A stretch of DNA of 64,000 bases, from NCBI GenBank assembly GCA_944391495.1, contig CALXTU010000004.1, positions 100,001 to 164,000 on the forward strand. The letters run 5' to 3'. Source of the stretch: an uncultured Alphaproteobacteria bacterium (GTDB taxonomy: Bacteria > Pseudomonadota > Alphaproteobacteria > RF32 > CAG-239). Numbering within the stretch: the first letter of the stretch is position 1; every line of letters starts with the position of its first letter. This document shows positions 1 through 9,561 of this stretch, in pieces. A model generated the notes under the pieces. The model worked only from the letters and a program-made list of their open reading frames with translations, made no database searches and was not told the origin of the DNA. The translations under genes were made by a program, and so were the position numbers.

Positions 1-1878
1 CTCCAGCGTATTAACGGCATCTCTTTCCAAACTGCCTGATGCGGTAGACAATTCATCAATTTGACGCTTCAATTCATTCTTGATTTCTTCAACTCTGGCC
101 GCCGTATCGGTAATATGTTTTTGCTGCTGCGCCAGCGAAGCCTCACTGATTTGACTTTGGGTAACCACAATTGACGATGCCTCTGCCAACCCTGCCGTAT
201 GCTTTTGCATCAGCGCGGAAATCTGTCCCAGATTTTCCGCCGATTGCGATACCTGAACAAGCAGATTTTCCGTCGCAGCGTTAATTTCCTTATCAACGTC
301 CTGCAACTGATTGACGCCGGCAGACGTCTTTTTCTGCAATTCATCATACCGTTTGTTAAGGACATCGGTCAAGTCGGTGATTTTATCAATGCTGTCATTG
401 CTGATGCGTTCAAAATCAGAGGTTTTTTCTTGCAGGGTGCCGATATATGACAAAATATCCCCGTTGGCGCTCAAAACTTTCTCATCAAGTGAAGCCACAT
501 TGCCTGCCAAAGCGCTCTCGACCTCCTGCATTGAGGTAATGGCCTTGTCCGCCACGCCGCTCAAATTGCTTATCTGCATTGCAACGCCATCTTCAAGATT
601 TGAGCTCCGCACCATCAGCCTGTCAAGTTCCTGAGCCACAACCTCTCCATGTGCCGTGAATTTTTTGCTGACATCATCTGTTTTATCTTCCAAGAGTTTG
701 ACAAACGACAAGATATCGCGGTTTCGTTTGGCCAATGCCTCTTCAATTTTATGAATCTGCAAATCTATCGTATCATCAATATTTCCCATGCTCTTTTTAA
801 GGTTATTGTTGATGATACCGATATTTGAGATGGCCGATTTGGTTATTTCATCCGTTTTGTCTTTGGCCTCTTTGCCGGCGCTTTCCATTGCCTGATACAA
901 CTGCTGACTATGCTTTTGCATAACATCGTCCAAACCGGCTATTTCTTTGGCGACGGTTTCCTTAAAAGCATCACAGCTGTCAACGGCCTTTTCTCCGACC
1001 TGCTTCAACAAATTGGTCTGACCGGTCAAAACACCGTGCATGGCATTAAAAGTCGTATTGGTCCGTTCAACAAAACTCTTCAGATTTTCATTGACCTGAG
1101 CCGTATCCGCCGCCGCTCCGGAAACGGTCTGCTGCAAATCATCTGCCGTTTTCTTAATATCCCGCAGCGAAGGTTCCAACTTGTCAAACAATGTTTTTAA
1201 CGACGTTTCAATATCACGGCTGCCGGCGATAAATTCCTGATTAATCTGCGAAAGATTTTCACTTGAATCTTTAGCCTTGCTCAAAACATTTTCAAAATTG
1301 GCCATCAGAAATTTGACGCCTTCGCTCAATTCCACGATGGTCTTTGACGAATAATTATCCAAAGTTCCGACCAGCTTTGCAAATTCGTCAATATTGCCTC
1401 TGATGGAATCTTTTATTTTTGATGTCTGTTCATGCGCCAATTTTGAAACCTGCTGCAGTTCAACCACCTGAGACCGAATGGCGTCGGCCATGGCTTTGGC
1501 CGTTTGCGGAGCACCGTCTTCCGGATACACCAGTTGGTTCATGTAAGCGCGCAAAAATTTGGCCTCTTTCTTAAAGGAGGTTCCTCTGTCAATATAAGCC
1601 ATAACCACCCAGATAATCGCCAAAGGAAGCGTTACACCGGCCAAAAAACCGCCGAATTCATCGGGCATCATCAAGAAAAGGTTTGACCAGCCGAAAAATT
1701 GCGTAATATAAATCAAAACGACGGCAAACCAGACAATACTGACGCCGATCATCAGCTTATGCAGATTATTGTTCAACCAGGATTCTTTTTCCTCAAGCTC
1801 GGTCGGCGCGGTATTTTCTTTCATAAACTGCGGCAAAACCGTAACATTGCTGCCGGTGTCAGCTGCTCTGTCAGACAT
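1..1878 (-). CDS. Membrane-anchored long coiled-coil protein, C-terminus beyond window
   Basis: The frame is open from an ATG at 1878 to the window edge (626 codons, no stop), so the C-terminus is missing. After a short polar N-terminus there are two hydrophobic segments at about residues 42-62 and 75-96. The rest is a low-complexity helix rich in Glu, Lys, Asp, Ser and Gln, with heptad-like spacing and very few prolines, typical of a long cytoplasmic or periplasmic coiled coil. A GGGGAA ribosome site lies about 10 bases before the ATG. I recognise no catalytic domain. The pattern recalls methyl-accepting-type signalling helices or apolipoprotein-like repeats, but no HAMP or chemotaxis hairpin is visible in the part seen. 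A role in envelope organisation or signalling is a guess. Confidence 0.8.
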   Translation of the reverse strand, partial: MSDRAADTGSNVTVLPQFMKENTAPTELEEKESWLNNNLHKLMIGVSIVWFAVVLIYITQFFGWSNLFLMMPDEFGGFLAGVTLPLAIIWVVMAYIDRGTSFKKEAKFLRAYMNQLVYPEDGAPQTAKAMADAIRSQVVELQQVSKLAHEQTSKIKDSIRGNIDEFAKLVGTLDNYSSKTIVELSEGVKFLMANFENVLSKAKDSSENLSQINQEFIAGSRDIETSLKTLFDKLEPSLRDIKKTADDLQQTVSGAAADTAQVNENLKSFVERTNTTFNAMHGVLTGQTNLLKQVGEKAVDSCDAFKETVAKEIAGLDDVMQKHSQQLYQAMESAGKEAKDKTDEITKSAISNIGIINNNLKKSMGNIDDTIDLQIHKIEEALAKRNRDILSFVKLLEDKTDDVSKKFTAHGEVVAQELDRLMVRSSNLEDGVAMQISNLSGVADKAITSMQEVESALAGNVASLDEKVLSANGDILSYIGTLQEKTSDFERISNDSIDKITDLTDVLNKRYDELQKKTSAGVNQLQDVDKEINAATENLLVQVSQSAENLGQISALMQKHTAGLAEASSIVVTQSQISEASLAQQQKHITDTAARVEEIKNELKRQIDELSTASGSLERDAVNTLE

Positions 1879-2006
1879 CTGATATATTCCCCATCAATTA
1901 AATATTCCCCAAAGCTTAAACCTTAAGCTCCGAGGCCATTATAAGCGCAAATTTTAAAATTGGAAACACAATCAGCCGAAAGCTGCCGTTTATCCACAGG
2001 GAATAT

Positions 2007-2186
2007 TTAACTTTCTTCCCGTTTTTTCAATATGTACAAAAGCTTTTGCAAAGCTCTGGCCTGCATCTGAGCCTCCGGCAGATCCGCCGGTACGATAACC
2101 ACGGCCTCAATTCCCGTTTCCGGCTCAACCGCCGTAACTTTTACCGAAGTACCGTGCCGCACATATTCAAACAAAACGTCAGCCAT
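2007..2186 (-). CDS. Small DUF6898-like protein coupled to parC
   Basis: A 59-residue protein beginning [10 protein letters not shown] and ending in KKREES. Its ATG lies inside the last codons of parC and the genes overlap by 8 bases, so translation is probably coupled. The composition (a beta-rich first half with [13 protein letters not shown], then a helix with [12 protein letters not shown]) matches what I know of the DUF6898 family of short alphaproteobacterial proteins. Function is unknown. The gene is too short for many ORF finders, but the coupled start and family-like layout make it credible. Confidence 0.65.
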   Translation of the reverse strand: MADVLFEYVRHGTSVKVTAVEPETGIEAVVIVPADLPEAQMQARALQKLLYILKKREES

Positions 2187-4413
2187 TGTTCTGCTTCAGA
2201 AATTTGTTATCTTTCGCAAAACCGAACGGCGCCAGTTTTCCGACCTGTGCCCGATGTCCGAGCCAGGTAAGCAGATCTTTTTCAACGCTGATCCCTCCGG
2301 CGCGGTTATAAGAAAATCCGTCCGCTTCGTTAAAGATCTGAATATCGCTTAAACCGCCGTCTTTGTATTTCTGCAGACAAACACCGCGGCCGCGGGCTAT
2401 CGTCGGTATCTCTTCCAGCTTAAAGACCAATATTTTGCGGTTATCGCCGATCATCGCCACCATATCGCCGCAAACCTTTTTGCAAAACATTGTCTTTTCA
2501 CCTTCGGTAACATTCATAATTTTCCGCCCCTGACGCGTTTGCGCTATCAAATGGTTTTCATCGACGATAAAGCCGTAACCTTTGTCGGTTGCAATCAGAT
2601 AACTGGCCTTCGGTTCAAAGACAAACATTTCGGTAATGTTGTCATTATTACCCAGGTCAACCATCAGCCTGAGCGGCTGGCCGAAACCGCGGCCGGACGG
2701 AATATCACATGCATTGATGTTAAAGAACTTGCCGGCCGTGTCAAACAACACGATTTTATCCGTCGTCTGCGCATGAACGGCCTTCAGCAGCCGGTCGTCG
2801 TCTTTAAACTTAAACTCATCCGTCAGCGGAACATGCCCCTTCATACAGCGTATCCAGCCCTTTTCGGATAAAATAACCGTTATCGGCTCCTTTTCAACCA
2901 GGGCCTCAATTGAAATATCAATATTATCAACGTCAACTTCGGCAAATTCGGTGCGACGCCGCCCCAGAGCCGTCTTTTTGCCAAACTTTTCCCGAATAGC
3001 CTTAATCTCTTCGGCAACCCGCGCCCAACGTTTGCTTTCGTCGGCAAGCAGCGAATCAAGTTCCGCTTTTTCGGCCGTCAGCTCGTCAAATTCGCGTCTG
3101 ATATCCGCCTCTTCCAATTTACGCAGATTTCTGAGCTTCATGTTCAAAATTGATTCCGCCTGAACATCGGTCAACGAAAATTCGGCAACCATTTTGGCCT
3201 TCGGCTCATCTTCCTCGCGGATAATGCGGATAATTTCGTCAATATTAAGATAGGCTATCAGATATCCGGACAAAATCTCCAGCCGGCTGACAATTTTCTG
3301 CAGCCGGTATTTTGACCGGCGTTCCAACACGTTAAGCCGGTGGTTCAGATATTCGCGCAAAACCTCGGCAATGTTCATAACCCTCGGCACGCCGTCGGAA
3401 TCCAACACGTTCATATTCATGTTGAACTTGGATTCCAGTTCGGTATTCTTAAACAAAAGCTCCATCAGCATTGCCGCGTCGACATTGCGGTTTTTCGGCT
3501 CCAGGACAATGCGGACGTCATGCGTCGACTCATCGCGCACATCGCTCAAAAGCGGCACCTTCTTTTCCTGCAGCAATAGGGCTATTCTTTCAATCAGTTT
3601 GGATTTGATAACCTGATAAGGGATTTCCGTTACCACAATCTGGTATTGTCCCATGCCTAAGTCTTCTTTCTGCCACTTGGCGCGAATTCTGAAATTGCCG
3701 CGGCCGGTGGTGTAGGCATCAAGAATTGTCGCAAATTTATCAATTATAATGCCGCCGGTCGGAAAATCCGGTCCCTTGATTTTACGCACCAAACTCTCAA
3801 TCGTCGCATCAGGCTTTTCAATCATCAAAAGCAGAGCATCGCAAACCTCCGCCAGATTATGCGGCGGAATATTGGTTGCCATACCGACGGCAATACCGCT
3901 GGATCCGTTGCACAGCAAATTCGGCACTGCTCCCGGCATAACAACCGGTTCCTGTTCTTCACCGTCATAAGTATCGCGGAAATCAACCGCGTCTTCGTTC
4001 AAACCGTCCATCAAGGCAATGGCAAACTCGGTCAGCCTGGCCTCGGTATAACGCATGGCCGCCGGACTGTCGCCGTCAATATTACCGAAGTTGCCCTGCC
4101 CGTCCACCAAAGGATACCGCACCGAAAAATCCTGCGCCAGACGACACATTGCCCCGTAAACCGCGCTGTCGCCGTGTGGGTGGTACTTACCGATGACGTC
4201 GCCGACCACGCGTGCGCATTTCTTAAACCCAGATTTCGGATCCAGATGCAACTGCCGCATGGCATACAAGAGCCGGCGATGCACCGGTTTCAGGCCGTCG
4301 CGCACATCCGGCAGCGACCGCGAAACGATTGTCGACATCGCGTAAGAAAGATAGCGGCTGCTCAACTCTTCGGCCAAGGCCACGGTTTTAATTTTTTCTT
4401 CTGTTTCAGCCAT
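2179..4413 (-). CDS. parC: DNA topoisomerase IV subunit A
   Basis: A 744-residue type IIA topoisomerase A subunit, which relaxes and decatenates DNA with ParE. The N-terminal winged-helix core carries the catalytic tyrosine at residue 122 ([10 protein letters not shown]) and the conserved [10 protein letters not shown] stretch at about 76-84. The tower and coiled-coil region follows to about residue 470, then a C-terminal beta-pinwheel. The length and the lack of a canonical GyrA box favour ParC over GyrA. In E. coli GyrA numbering the quinolone region reads Ser83 and Gly87; the second position is usually acidic. The gene lies 8 bases after recO and overlaps the DUF6898-like gene downstream, so the three probably form one transcript. 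parE is not in the window. Confidence 0.93.
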   Translation of the reverse strand: MAETEEKIKTVALAEELSSRYLSYAMSTIVSRSLPDVRDGLKPVHRRLLYAMRQLHLDPKSGFKKCARVVGDVIGKYHPHGDSAVYGAMCRLAQDFSVRYPLVDGQGNFGNIDGDSPAAMRYTEARLTEFAIALMDGLNEDAVDFRDTYDGEEQEPVVMPGAVPNLLCNGSSGIAVGMATNIPPHNLAEVCDALLLMIEKPDATIESLVRKIKGPDFPTGGIIIDKFATILDAYTTGRGNFRIRAKWQKEDLGMGQYQIVVTEIPYQVIKSKLIERIALLLQEKKVPLLSDVRDESTHDVRIVLEPKNRNVDAAMLMELLFKNTELESKFNMNMNVLDSDGVPRVMNIAEVLREYLNHRLNVLERRSKYRLQKIVSRLEILSGYLIAYLNIDEIIRIIREEDEPKAKMVAEFSLTDVQAESILNMKLRNLRKLEEADIRREFDELTAEKAELDSLLADESKRWARVAEEIKAIREKFGKKTALGRRRTEFAEVDVDNIDISIEALVEKEPITVILSEKGWIRCMKGHVPLTDEFKFKDDDRLLKAVHAQTTDKIVLFDTAGKFFNINACDIPSGRGFGQPLRLMVDLGNNDNITEMFVFEPKASYLIATDKGYGFIVDENHLIAQTRQGRKIMNVTEGEKTMFCKKVCGDMVAMIGDNRKILVFKLEEIPTIARGRGVCLQKYKDGGLSDIQIFNEADGFSYNRAGGISVEKDLLTWLGHRAQVGKLAPFGFAKDNKFLKQNNG

Positions 4414-4421
4414 TGATATTC

Positions 4422-5141
4422 CTAAGGTTTTTTAACAATTTCTGCCAAATTAACACGACATTCCGGAAATTTCAAGTTATGAATTGCAAAAAAGTTTTTA
4501 TTGAGGAAAAACTCCGTCATCTTCAACAAATCTGCCATTTCGAAGGCATCGGGACGATAGTTTTGCGTCACGATGAACTCCGGAAACAAAAACAACCGGT
4601 CACGATACGGCTCTCCGGCCTCCCGGCAAACGGCCCGTCCGGTTTTCGGCGACACATAGGCCAGATTTTCCGTTGTTCCGGTGGCCGCACACTCACTCAA
4701 ATCCAACCCTATGCCTAAAAAATCAAGAAGATAAAATTCAAAGAAACAATAATGAGTTAACCAATTATCTTCATTTATAAGATTAACAAAACTTTCAATA
4801 AACCAATAAAATCTGTCCAGCGGCTGCAGCTCCGGCAGACATTGCCGGCACAAAGCACAAAGACATGACAATACCCGCAATTTGTCGGCATCAGCCAAAA
4901 AATTAACCGCATACGGCGCAATAAGCTCCACCTTAAGCGACAGCATATTATCGTCCACCCGAGACCAGGCATCGATTTTAACCTTGTTTCCCGGTTGAAA
5001 AGTCGCCAGATTTCTTTTGCTCAGGCCGGATTTGACATAACCGCAGACTTTGCCGTATTCTTTGCACAAAACCGTCACGATCAAAGAATTTTCGCCATGT
5101 TTGCGGCAGTGAATGATATAGCCTTCATCAACAAACTTCAT
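4422..5141 (-). CDS. recO: DNA repair protein RecO
   Basis: A 239-residue RecO, the RecFOR mediator that binds SSB and helps load RecA at gaps. The N-terminal OB fold starts with [19 protein letters not shown], a typical RecO opening, and includes [10 protein letters not shown]. The helical C-terminal part has a cysteine cluster (CLCALCRQC) at about residues 93-101, in the region where many RecO proteins bind zinc. It is followed by parC after 8 bases. Upstream there is a 110-base gap with the kdsA terminator, so recO probably starts the recO-parC-DUF6898 transcript. Confidence 0.88.
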   Translation of the reverse strand: MKFVDEGYIIHCRKHGENSLIVTVLCKEYGKVCGYVKSGLSKRNLATFQPGNKVKIDAWSRVDDNMLSLKVELIAPYAVNFLADADKLRVLSCLCALCRQCLPELQPLDRFYWFIESFVNLINEDNWLTHYCFFEFYLLDFLGIGLDLSECAATGTTENLAYVSPKTGRAVCREAGEPYRDRLFLFPEFIVTQNYRPDAFEMADLLKMTEFFLNKNFFAIHNLKFPECRVNLAEIVKKP

Positions 5142-5198
5142 ACCGAAAAATTAATCCTTTATCCCTTTTGCGTCAATCTTTTTACCCCGTTAATCACA

Positions 5199-5232
5199 AA
5201 AAAGGCTCCGCACTGCTGCGAAACCTTTTTTG
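5199..5232 (-). terminator. Terminator after kdsA
   Basis: AAAAAAGG and CCTTTTTT arms enclose a partly paired GC-rich middle, with a T run on the minus strand. It sits between the kdsA stop and the recO start, so it probably ends the kdsA transcript. Confidence 0.6.
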
Positions 5233-5251
5233 TTGAACCCTCCGTATTGAC

Positions 5252-6190
5252 TTATCCTGCGAGTTTTTTACTCAGCTCTTGCTCTTCTTTAGCGTGAATC
5301 TTGCGATATTCGGCATCAAAATCAGCCAGATTGGAAGCATCTTCGTAATAATCCGTAATTTTAGACTTGGTAATGGCGTCATATTCTTTCAAATACGCCA
5401 AGATCGGTTTCATATTCTTCAATGCAATCGTATTCGGACCGTCGGACAAAGCCTTATCGGGATTTTCATGGGTTTCAAAGAACAATCCCCCGACACCGGC
5501 CGCAATTGCCGCCCGCGCCAAAACCGGTGCCAATTCACGGTTACCGCCCGTAGACGTGCCCAAGCCGCCCGGTTTTTGCACCGAATGAGTGGCATCAAAA
5601 ATAACCGGACAGCCGGTTGTTTTGGCCATAATCGACAACCCAGTCATATCAACAATCAGCGTATGATACCCGAAAGAAACGCCTCTTTCTGTCAGACAAA
5701 CGTTGGCATTGCCGGAATCAATGCATTTTTGCACCGCATTTTTCATATCTTCCGGAGCCAAAAACTGCCCCTTTTTGATATTGATGATTTTACCGGTTTT
5801 GGCCGCTGCCACCAGCAAATCGGTCTGCCGGCTCAAAAAGGCCGGAATCTGCAGCATATCGACATGTTTGGCCACTTCGGCGCATTGCCACGGCTCATGC
5901 ACATCGGTTACAATCGGAATATTGTTATAAAGTTTTTTAATTTCGTCAAAAGTTTCCATGCCTTTTTCCAGCCCGACGCCGCGTGCACCGTTAATCGACG
6001 AGCGGTTTGCCTTGTCAAACGATGCCTTAAAGACATAGGGAATATCCAAATCCCGGGTAATCTCGCTCATAGCGCCGCAAATATCTATGGCATGCTGTTT
6101 GCTCTCAATCTGGCAGGGCCCGCACAACAGAGAAAACGGCTTGCGGTTGCTGATTTCAAACGCACCTATTTTAACGTTTTTTTGTTCCAT
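5252..6190 (-). CDS. kdsA: 3-deoxy-8-phosphooctulonate (KDO-8-P) synthase
   Basis: Condenses phosphoenolpyruvate with arabinose-5-phosphate to give KDO-8-phosphate for the LPS inner core. It has 312 residues, about 30 more than usual because of a charged C-terminal tail. Family motifs: GPCQIES at 24-30, KASFDKANRSS, DVHEPWQC, IPAFLSRQTDLL, the metal-site FDATHSVQ and SDGPN. Cys26 sits in GPC, where metal-independent enzymes such as E. coli KdsA have Asn, so this looks like the metal-dependent class. It has its own terminator and lies upstream of recO. It shows that the organism makes KDO-containing LPS, in keeping with the polysaccharide genes after 43 kb. Confidence 0.93.
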   Translation of the reverse strand: MEQKNVKIGAFEISNRKPFSLLCGPCQIESKQHAIDICGAMSEITRDLDIPYVFKASFDKANRSSINGARGVGLEKGMETFDEIKKLYNNIPIVTDVHEPWQCAEVAKHVDMLQIPAFLSRQTDLLVAAAKTGKIINIKKGQFLAPEDMKNAVQKCIDSGNANVCLTERGVSFGYHTLIVDMTGLSIMAKTTGCPVIFDATHSVQKPGGLGTSTGGNRELAPVLARAAIAAGVGGLFFETHENPDKALSDGPNTIALKNMKPILAYLKEYDAITKSKITDYYEDASNLADFDAEYRKIHAKEEQELSKKLAG

Positions 6191-6250
6191 TACACTTCCT
6201 TTGCGAAAGATTTTTATTACAACGACGCATTATATAGCACAAAATTTGAC

Positions 6251-6285
6251 AAAAGACAAGGCCTATTTTCAGGCCTCGTCTTTTT
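6251..6285 (-). terminator. Terminator after the flavodiiron gene
   Basis: Inverted repeat AAAAGACAAGGCC / GGCCTCGTCTTTT with an 8-base loop and T-rich tail on the minus strand, 13 bases after the fprA stop. Confidence 0.75.
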
Positions 6286-6298
6286 ACTCTTCACCCGA

Positions 6299-7480
6299 TT
6301 ATTTGCCGATAAACGCCCGCACCTTTTCGGCAAACTGGCTCAAAACATCGGATTTTGGCGTATATTTTTCCTCAAATGCTTCTGCCGTCTGCCAGCCGAG
6401 GTCGTCCATAATCTGTTTGACCTCTTTAACCACACCCGGCCGCCAGCCGTAAGAACCAAAAGCCAACCCTTTTTTGCCTTTTGGCGCCAGACCTTTCATA
6501 TAGGTCAGGAAAGCGGCTACCCGCGGGAAAATCTGATTATTGAGCGTCGGTGTGCCGATCAAAACATATTCGGCGTCCAGAACTTCCGTCATAACTTCCG
6601 AAATATGGCAGACGCCGAGATTATATTTGGCCACCGGTATTCCGGCATCCTGGAACTCGGCCATGGCCGTTTCGGCCAATTTGGCCGTGGCGCCCCACAT
6701 CGTATCATAAATGACAACCGCCTTATGAACTGTTTCGCCCTTTGCCCAGGTATCATAAAGCCCCAAAATCTGAGAAACTTCTTCTTTGCCCGACCAGATA
6801 AGCCCGTGCGACGGCGCAATCATATCAATATCAAGTCCCATTTCTCCGGCCGAAGTCAGCGCCTTCTCCGCCTGCATACCGTAGGGAAGCAGAATATTGG
6901 CGTAATAACTTTTGGCCGCCTTAACCACCAAATCGTTCGGAAAATCTTTAACAAACAGCGCTTCGCAGCACAAATGCTGACCGAAACCGTCATTCGGCAG
7001 CAGGAGTTTGTCTTCGGCAACATATGTCATCATCGAATCCGGCCAATGCAGCATCGGCGTTGTCAAAAAGCTCAAATTGCGCTTGCCGATATTAACCGTA
7101 TCGCCGGTCTTGATAATCTGATACTGCCAGCCGGTTGTGTCAAAATGCGCTTCCAGAGCCATCTTTCCGGCCGCATTGGTGATAATGACCGCCTGCGGCG
7201 CCAGTTTCATAATCTCCGGAATACTGCCCGAATGATCCTGCTCCACATGGTTGACCACCACATAATCGATCTTGCCGAAATCAACAACCGACCGAACTCT
7301 TGCCAGCTGTTCCTGCGTCATATAGGCTTTAACCCCGTCAACCAGCGTGATTTTGTCATCCATAATCAGATAGCTGTTGTAGGTTGAGCCGTCCGGCGTA
7401 TTATATCCGTGAAACTCCCTCAAGTTCCAGTCTTTAACCCCTACCCAGTAAACATCTTTTTTGATTTCAACCGCTTTCAT
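6299..7480 (-). CDS. fprA: Flavodiiron protein (FprA-type A-type flavoprotein)
   Basis: A 393-residue soluble flavodiiron protein that reduces O2 to water and/or NO to N2O. The N-terminal metallo-beta-lactamase-like diiron domain has the ligand motif NHVEQDHSG (His78, Glu80, Asp82, His83) and a later PSHG histidine. The C-terminal flavodoxin domain begins at about residue 253 with IYDTMWGATAKLAE, the FMN phosphate loop, and has the second loop GTPTLNNQIFP. The length equals the simplest class, without a fused rubredoxin. It diverges from the PerR-like regulator and rubrerythrin gene, with a PerR/Fur box between, so all three probably belong to one peroxide/oxygen regulon. The electron donor is not evident nearby apart from the rubredoxin domain of rubrerythrin. 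Confidence 0.93.
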   Translation of the reverse strand: MKAVEIKKDVYWVGVKDWNLREFHGYNTPDGSTYNSYLIMDDKITLVDGVKAYMTQEQLARVRSVVDFGKIDYVVVNHVEQDHSGSIPEIMKLAPQAVIITNAAGKMALEAHFDTTGWQYQIIKTGDTVNIGKRNLSFLTTPMLHWPDSMMTYVAEDKLLLPNDGFGQHLCCEALFVKDFPNDLVVKAAKSYYANILLPYGMQAEKALTSAGEMGLDIDMIAPSHGLIWSGKEEVSQILGLYDTWAKGETVHKAVVIYDTMWGATAKLAETAMAEFQDAGIPVAKYNLGVCHISEVMTEVLDAEYVLIGTPTLNNQIFPRVAAFLTYMKGLAPKGKKGLAFGSYGWRPGVVKEVKQIMDDLGWQTAEAFEEKYTPKSDVLSQFAEKVRAFIGK

Positions 7481-7569
7481 TGCGTCATACTCCTTAACAG
7501 ATATAAAAAACTATCTCATAAAATAAACTTTTTATTTTGATTGACAAGATAAAATATTTTTATTAAAAA

Positions 7570-7584
7570 TGATAATCATTATCA
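7570..7584. promoter_or_regulatory. PerR/Fur operator (perfect 7-1-7 box)
   Basis: TGATAATCATTATCA is a perfect 7-1-7 inverted repeat that matches the known Fur/PerR-box consensus form. It lies in the 125-base divergent region, 21 bases before the PerR-like TTG start. A TTGACA hexamer at 7541-7546 could be the -35 of the rightward promoter, which would put the box over the start-site area. Autoregulation plus control of both fprA and rbr is the simplest reading. Confidence 0.85.
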
Positions 7585-7605
7585 ATTTTATACACAGGAT
7601 AAAAA

Positions 7606-7992
7606 TTGAAACACTCCAGACAACGTTCTTTAATTTTGGAAACCCTGCGGCAGAATCCCTGCCACCCGACGGCCGAAACTCTTTTTAAGCTCGTCCGTCA
7701 AAAGGATTCAGCCGTCAGTCTGGCCACGGTTTACCGCAACTTAAACCAACTGGCTGCAAACGGTATTATCCGCCGGCTCGACCGGCTTGACGACGTTGTC
7801 CGCTTTGACCATAATCTGACAAAGCATTATCATTTTATCTGCTCCGAATGTTCCGCGGTCATTGACGTTGACTGCGGCTCCGTTCCGGACTTTGAACGGC
7901 AGCTGACGGAGCAGATTGGCTTGGCAGTAGAGAGTGCTGACATTTTTCTTCACGGAATTTGTCCAAACTGCCTCAAACACAAAAGCAACTAG
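7606..7992 (+). CDS. Fur-family peroxide regulator (PerR-like)
   Basis: A 128-residue Fur-family repressor with an N-terminal winged helix (SLATVYRNLNQL recognition helix at about 38-49) and a C-terminal dimer domain. Candidate regulatory metal ligands are His20, Asp68, His74, His76 and Asp88. The last aligns with the Asp that marks PerR, where Fur proteins have Glu, so peroxide sensing is favoured. Structural zinc ligands are Cys79/Cys82 and Cys119/Cys122. The start is TTG at 7606 with a weak purine-rich site (CAGGAT) before it; no good ATG is available. Rubrerythrin follows after 18 bases, and the operator box lies just upstream. Fur activity in iron control cannot be ruled out. Confidence 0.88.
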   Translation: MKHSRQRSLILETLRQNPCHPTAETLFKLVRQKDSAVSLATVYRNLNQLAANGIIRRLDRLDDVVRFDHNLTKHYHFICSECSAVIDVDCGSVPDFERQLTEQIGLAVESADIFLHGICPNCLKHKSN

Positions 7993-8010
7993 AACTAAAA
8001 GGAGAAAGAC

Positions 8011-8550
8011 ATGGAACTCAAAGGTTCAAAAACCGAAAAAAACTTAATGGAGGCCTTCGCCGGCGAATCTCAGGCTCGCAACAAATATACATATTATGCG
8101 TCCAAGGCTAAAAAAGAAGGCTACAACATTATTGCCGACAAATTTGAACAAACGGCCAACAACGAAAAAGAACACGCCAAAATCTGGTTCAAACTGCTGC
8201 ACGGCGGCGAGATTCCCTCAACAATGGAAAATTTAAAAGATGCCGCTGCCGGTGAAAACTACGAATGGACGGATATGTATGCCCGTATGGCCAAAGAAGC
8301 CAAAGAAGAAGGCTTTGATAAAATTGCTTTCCTGTTCGAGCAGGTCGGCAAAATCGAAAAGGGCCATGAAGAACGCTATCAGGCTTTATTAAAATCCTTA
8401 ACCGAAGGCAAGATTTTCAACCGTCCGACCAAAGTCATCTGGGAATGCGCCAACTGCGGTCATCGTGTTGAATCGCCCTATGCACCGGAAAAATGCCCGG
8501 TTTGCGACCATCCGCAGGCTTATTTCTTTGAGTTGCAGGAACAGTTCTGA
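8011..8550 (+). CDS. rbr: Rubrerythrin
   Basis: A 179-residue non-haem iron peroxidase that reduces H2O2 in the cytoplasm of anaerobes. The ferritin-like diiron domain has the glutamate motifs ESQARNKY (about 19-26), NEKEHAK (50-56), EEGFDKIA and IEKGHEERY. The C-terminal rubredoxin domain has CANCGH and CPVCDH pairs. The order is diiron then rubredoxin, the classical form. A strong AAAGGAGA site precedes the ATG. It is co-transcribed with the PerR-like gene and ends at a strong terminator. Confidence 0.96.
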   Translation: MELKGSKTEKNLMEAFAGESQARNKYTYYASKAKKEGYNIIADKFEQTANNEKEHAKIWFKLLHGGEIPSTMENLKDAAAGENYEWTDMYARMAKEAKEEGFDKIAFLFEQVGKIEKGHEERYQALLKSLTEGKIFNRPTKVIWECANCGHRVESPYAPEKCPVCDHPQAYFFELQEQF

Positions 8551-8566
8551 TTTTGCCGATATCATA

Positions 8567-8594
8567 AAGGCCTGTCAAAATTGACAGGCCTTTT
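8567..8594. terminator. Bidirectional terminator between rbr and cspA
   Basis: A perfect 12-bp stem AAGGCCTGTCAA / TTGACAGGCCTT with a 2-base centre and T-rich tails in both directions, placed between convergent genes. Confidence 0.88.
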
Positions 8595-8620
8595 CTTAGT
8601 TCAAACGAGATTTGACGATT

Positions 8621-8839
8621 TTAAGCTTCAGGCTGCTCAATCAGCTTCAAATCACCGGCAACAGTTTTTTCCCTTTCCGTCTTAAGCTCATAGCTTACTT
8701 TGGCGCCTTCCTGCAGGGTGTACATGCCGGCGGCCTTAACCGCTGTAATATGTACGAACACGTCATTGCCGCCCTCATCGGGAGTAATAAAACCATAACC
8801 TTTTTTCTTGTTAAACCATTTAACTGTTCCTGTTGCCAT
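8621..8839 (-). CDS. cspA: Cold-shock domain protein
   Basis: A 72-residue single cold-shock domain RNA/DNA chaperone. RNP1 is KGYGFITP (residues 13-20) and RNP2 is VFVHI (27-31). It begins [10 protein letters not shown], the usual opening of the family. The gene stands alone with its own promoter about 75 bases upstream and a 5' leader of about 65 bases, which could carry a temperature-responsive structure, though I see no clear one. Confidence 0.93.
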   Translation of the reverse strand: MATGTVKWFNKKKGYGFITPDEGGNDVFVHITAVKAAGMYTLQEGAKVSYELKTEREKTVAGDLKLIEQPEA

Positions 8840-8911
8840 CTCGAAAAATCCTCACATTAAACAGGTTGATAGGGAGGCCCTTACGCCTCATGATTTATCA
8901 TCACAACTAAA

Positions 8912-8940
8912 ACTGTAATACACTATTTTAGGGTTGGCAA
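8912..8940 (-). promoter_or_regulatory. Sigma-70-type promoter of cspA
   Basis: On the minus strand a -35 TTGCCA (8940-8935), a 17-base spacer and a -10 TACAGT (8917-8912). The predicted start near 8905 gives a leader of about 65 bases. Confidence 0.6.
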
Positions 8941-9021
8941 GACATATTTTGCAAAACATTCTTGAAAATTCACAACTTAAAATTATCTCTTTCAATACGT
9001 TTTAATTACAAGGATATTGCC

Positions 9022-9501
9022 ATGAAAAAATACTTTGCCCTGCTCCTGTTGCTGCCAACGGCACTTATGGTTGCCGGCGGCGCCGCTGCCCAACGCAAAA
9101 ATACGACATCTCATGATGTCAAACCGGTCTGCGCCTGCACGGATACCGACGATTGTCCTTGCGCCCGACGGCAAATGTCGGCTGACGGCGTTAATAAACC
9201 GGCCACCGAAAAGGGAAAGTCTTCTTACCAAAAAAAGATCGATCGCCGGGCCGCCGAACAAAGCGAAGAAATCAACGAAAGATACAACAGCGCATTGAAG
9301 AAAATCAACAAAGCCGGATTAGCCCAAGCCGACGCGCAGGCTCTGCAACAGATAGCCGAGAACAACCGCAATACGGCTCTGGCTCAGGTAAACCAAACCG
9401 CCGAAGCCATTAAAACCGGCCATCGTTCCTGCATGAAACTGTCCGGCGACAATCACAAACTCTGCAAAAAGCTGGACAAGATATTAATTTTGGAAGATTA
9501 A
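9022..9501 (+). CDS. Small secreted coiled-coil protein, unknown function
   Basis: A 159-residue protein. The start is the ATG at 9022, with AAGGA 8 bases before it; an in-frame start further upstream would spoil the signal peptide. Residues 1-23 form a signal peptide (MKKYFALLLLLPTALMVAGG then AAAQ), suggesting SPase I cleavage. A short Cys-rich stretch (CACTDTDDCPC, about 34-44) follows, then a charged helical region and two more cysteines near the end. It is probably periplasmic. I do not recognise the family. Confidence 0.7.
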   Translation: MKKYFALLLLLPTALMVAGGAAAQRKNTTSHDVKPVCACTDTDDCPCARRQMSADGVNKPATEKGKSSYQKKIDRRAAEQSEEINERYNSALKKINKAGLAQADAQALQQIAENNRNTALAQVNQTAEAIKTGHRSCMKLSGDNHKLCKKLDKILILED

Positions 9502-9561
9502 CGGGTTAAGCCGAGAAAACTCTTCACAAAATTAAAATTTATGTTATATTCCTTTCCGCAC

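Noticed and set aside
5279..7387. A 702-residue open frame on the plus strand
   Set aside because: It runs antisense through kdsA and fprA, both well supported, and its translation has no recognisable domain. Such frames arise from codon bias in the real genes.
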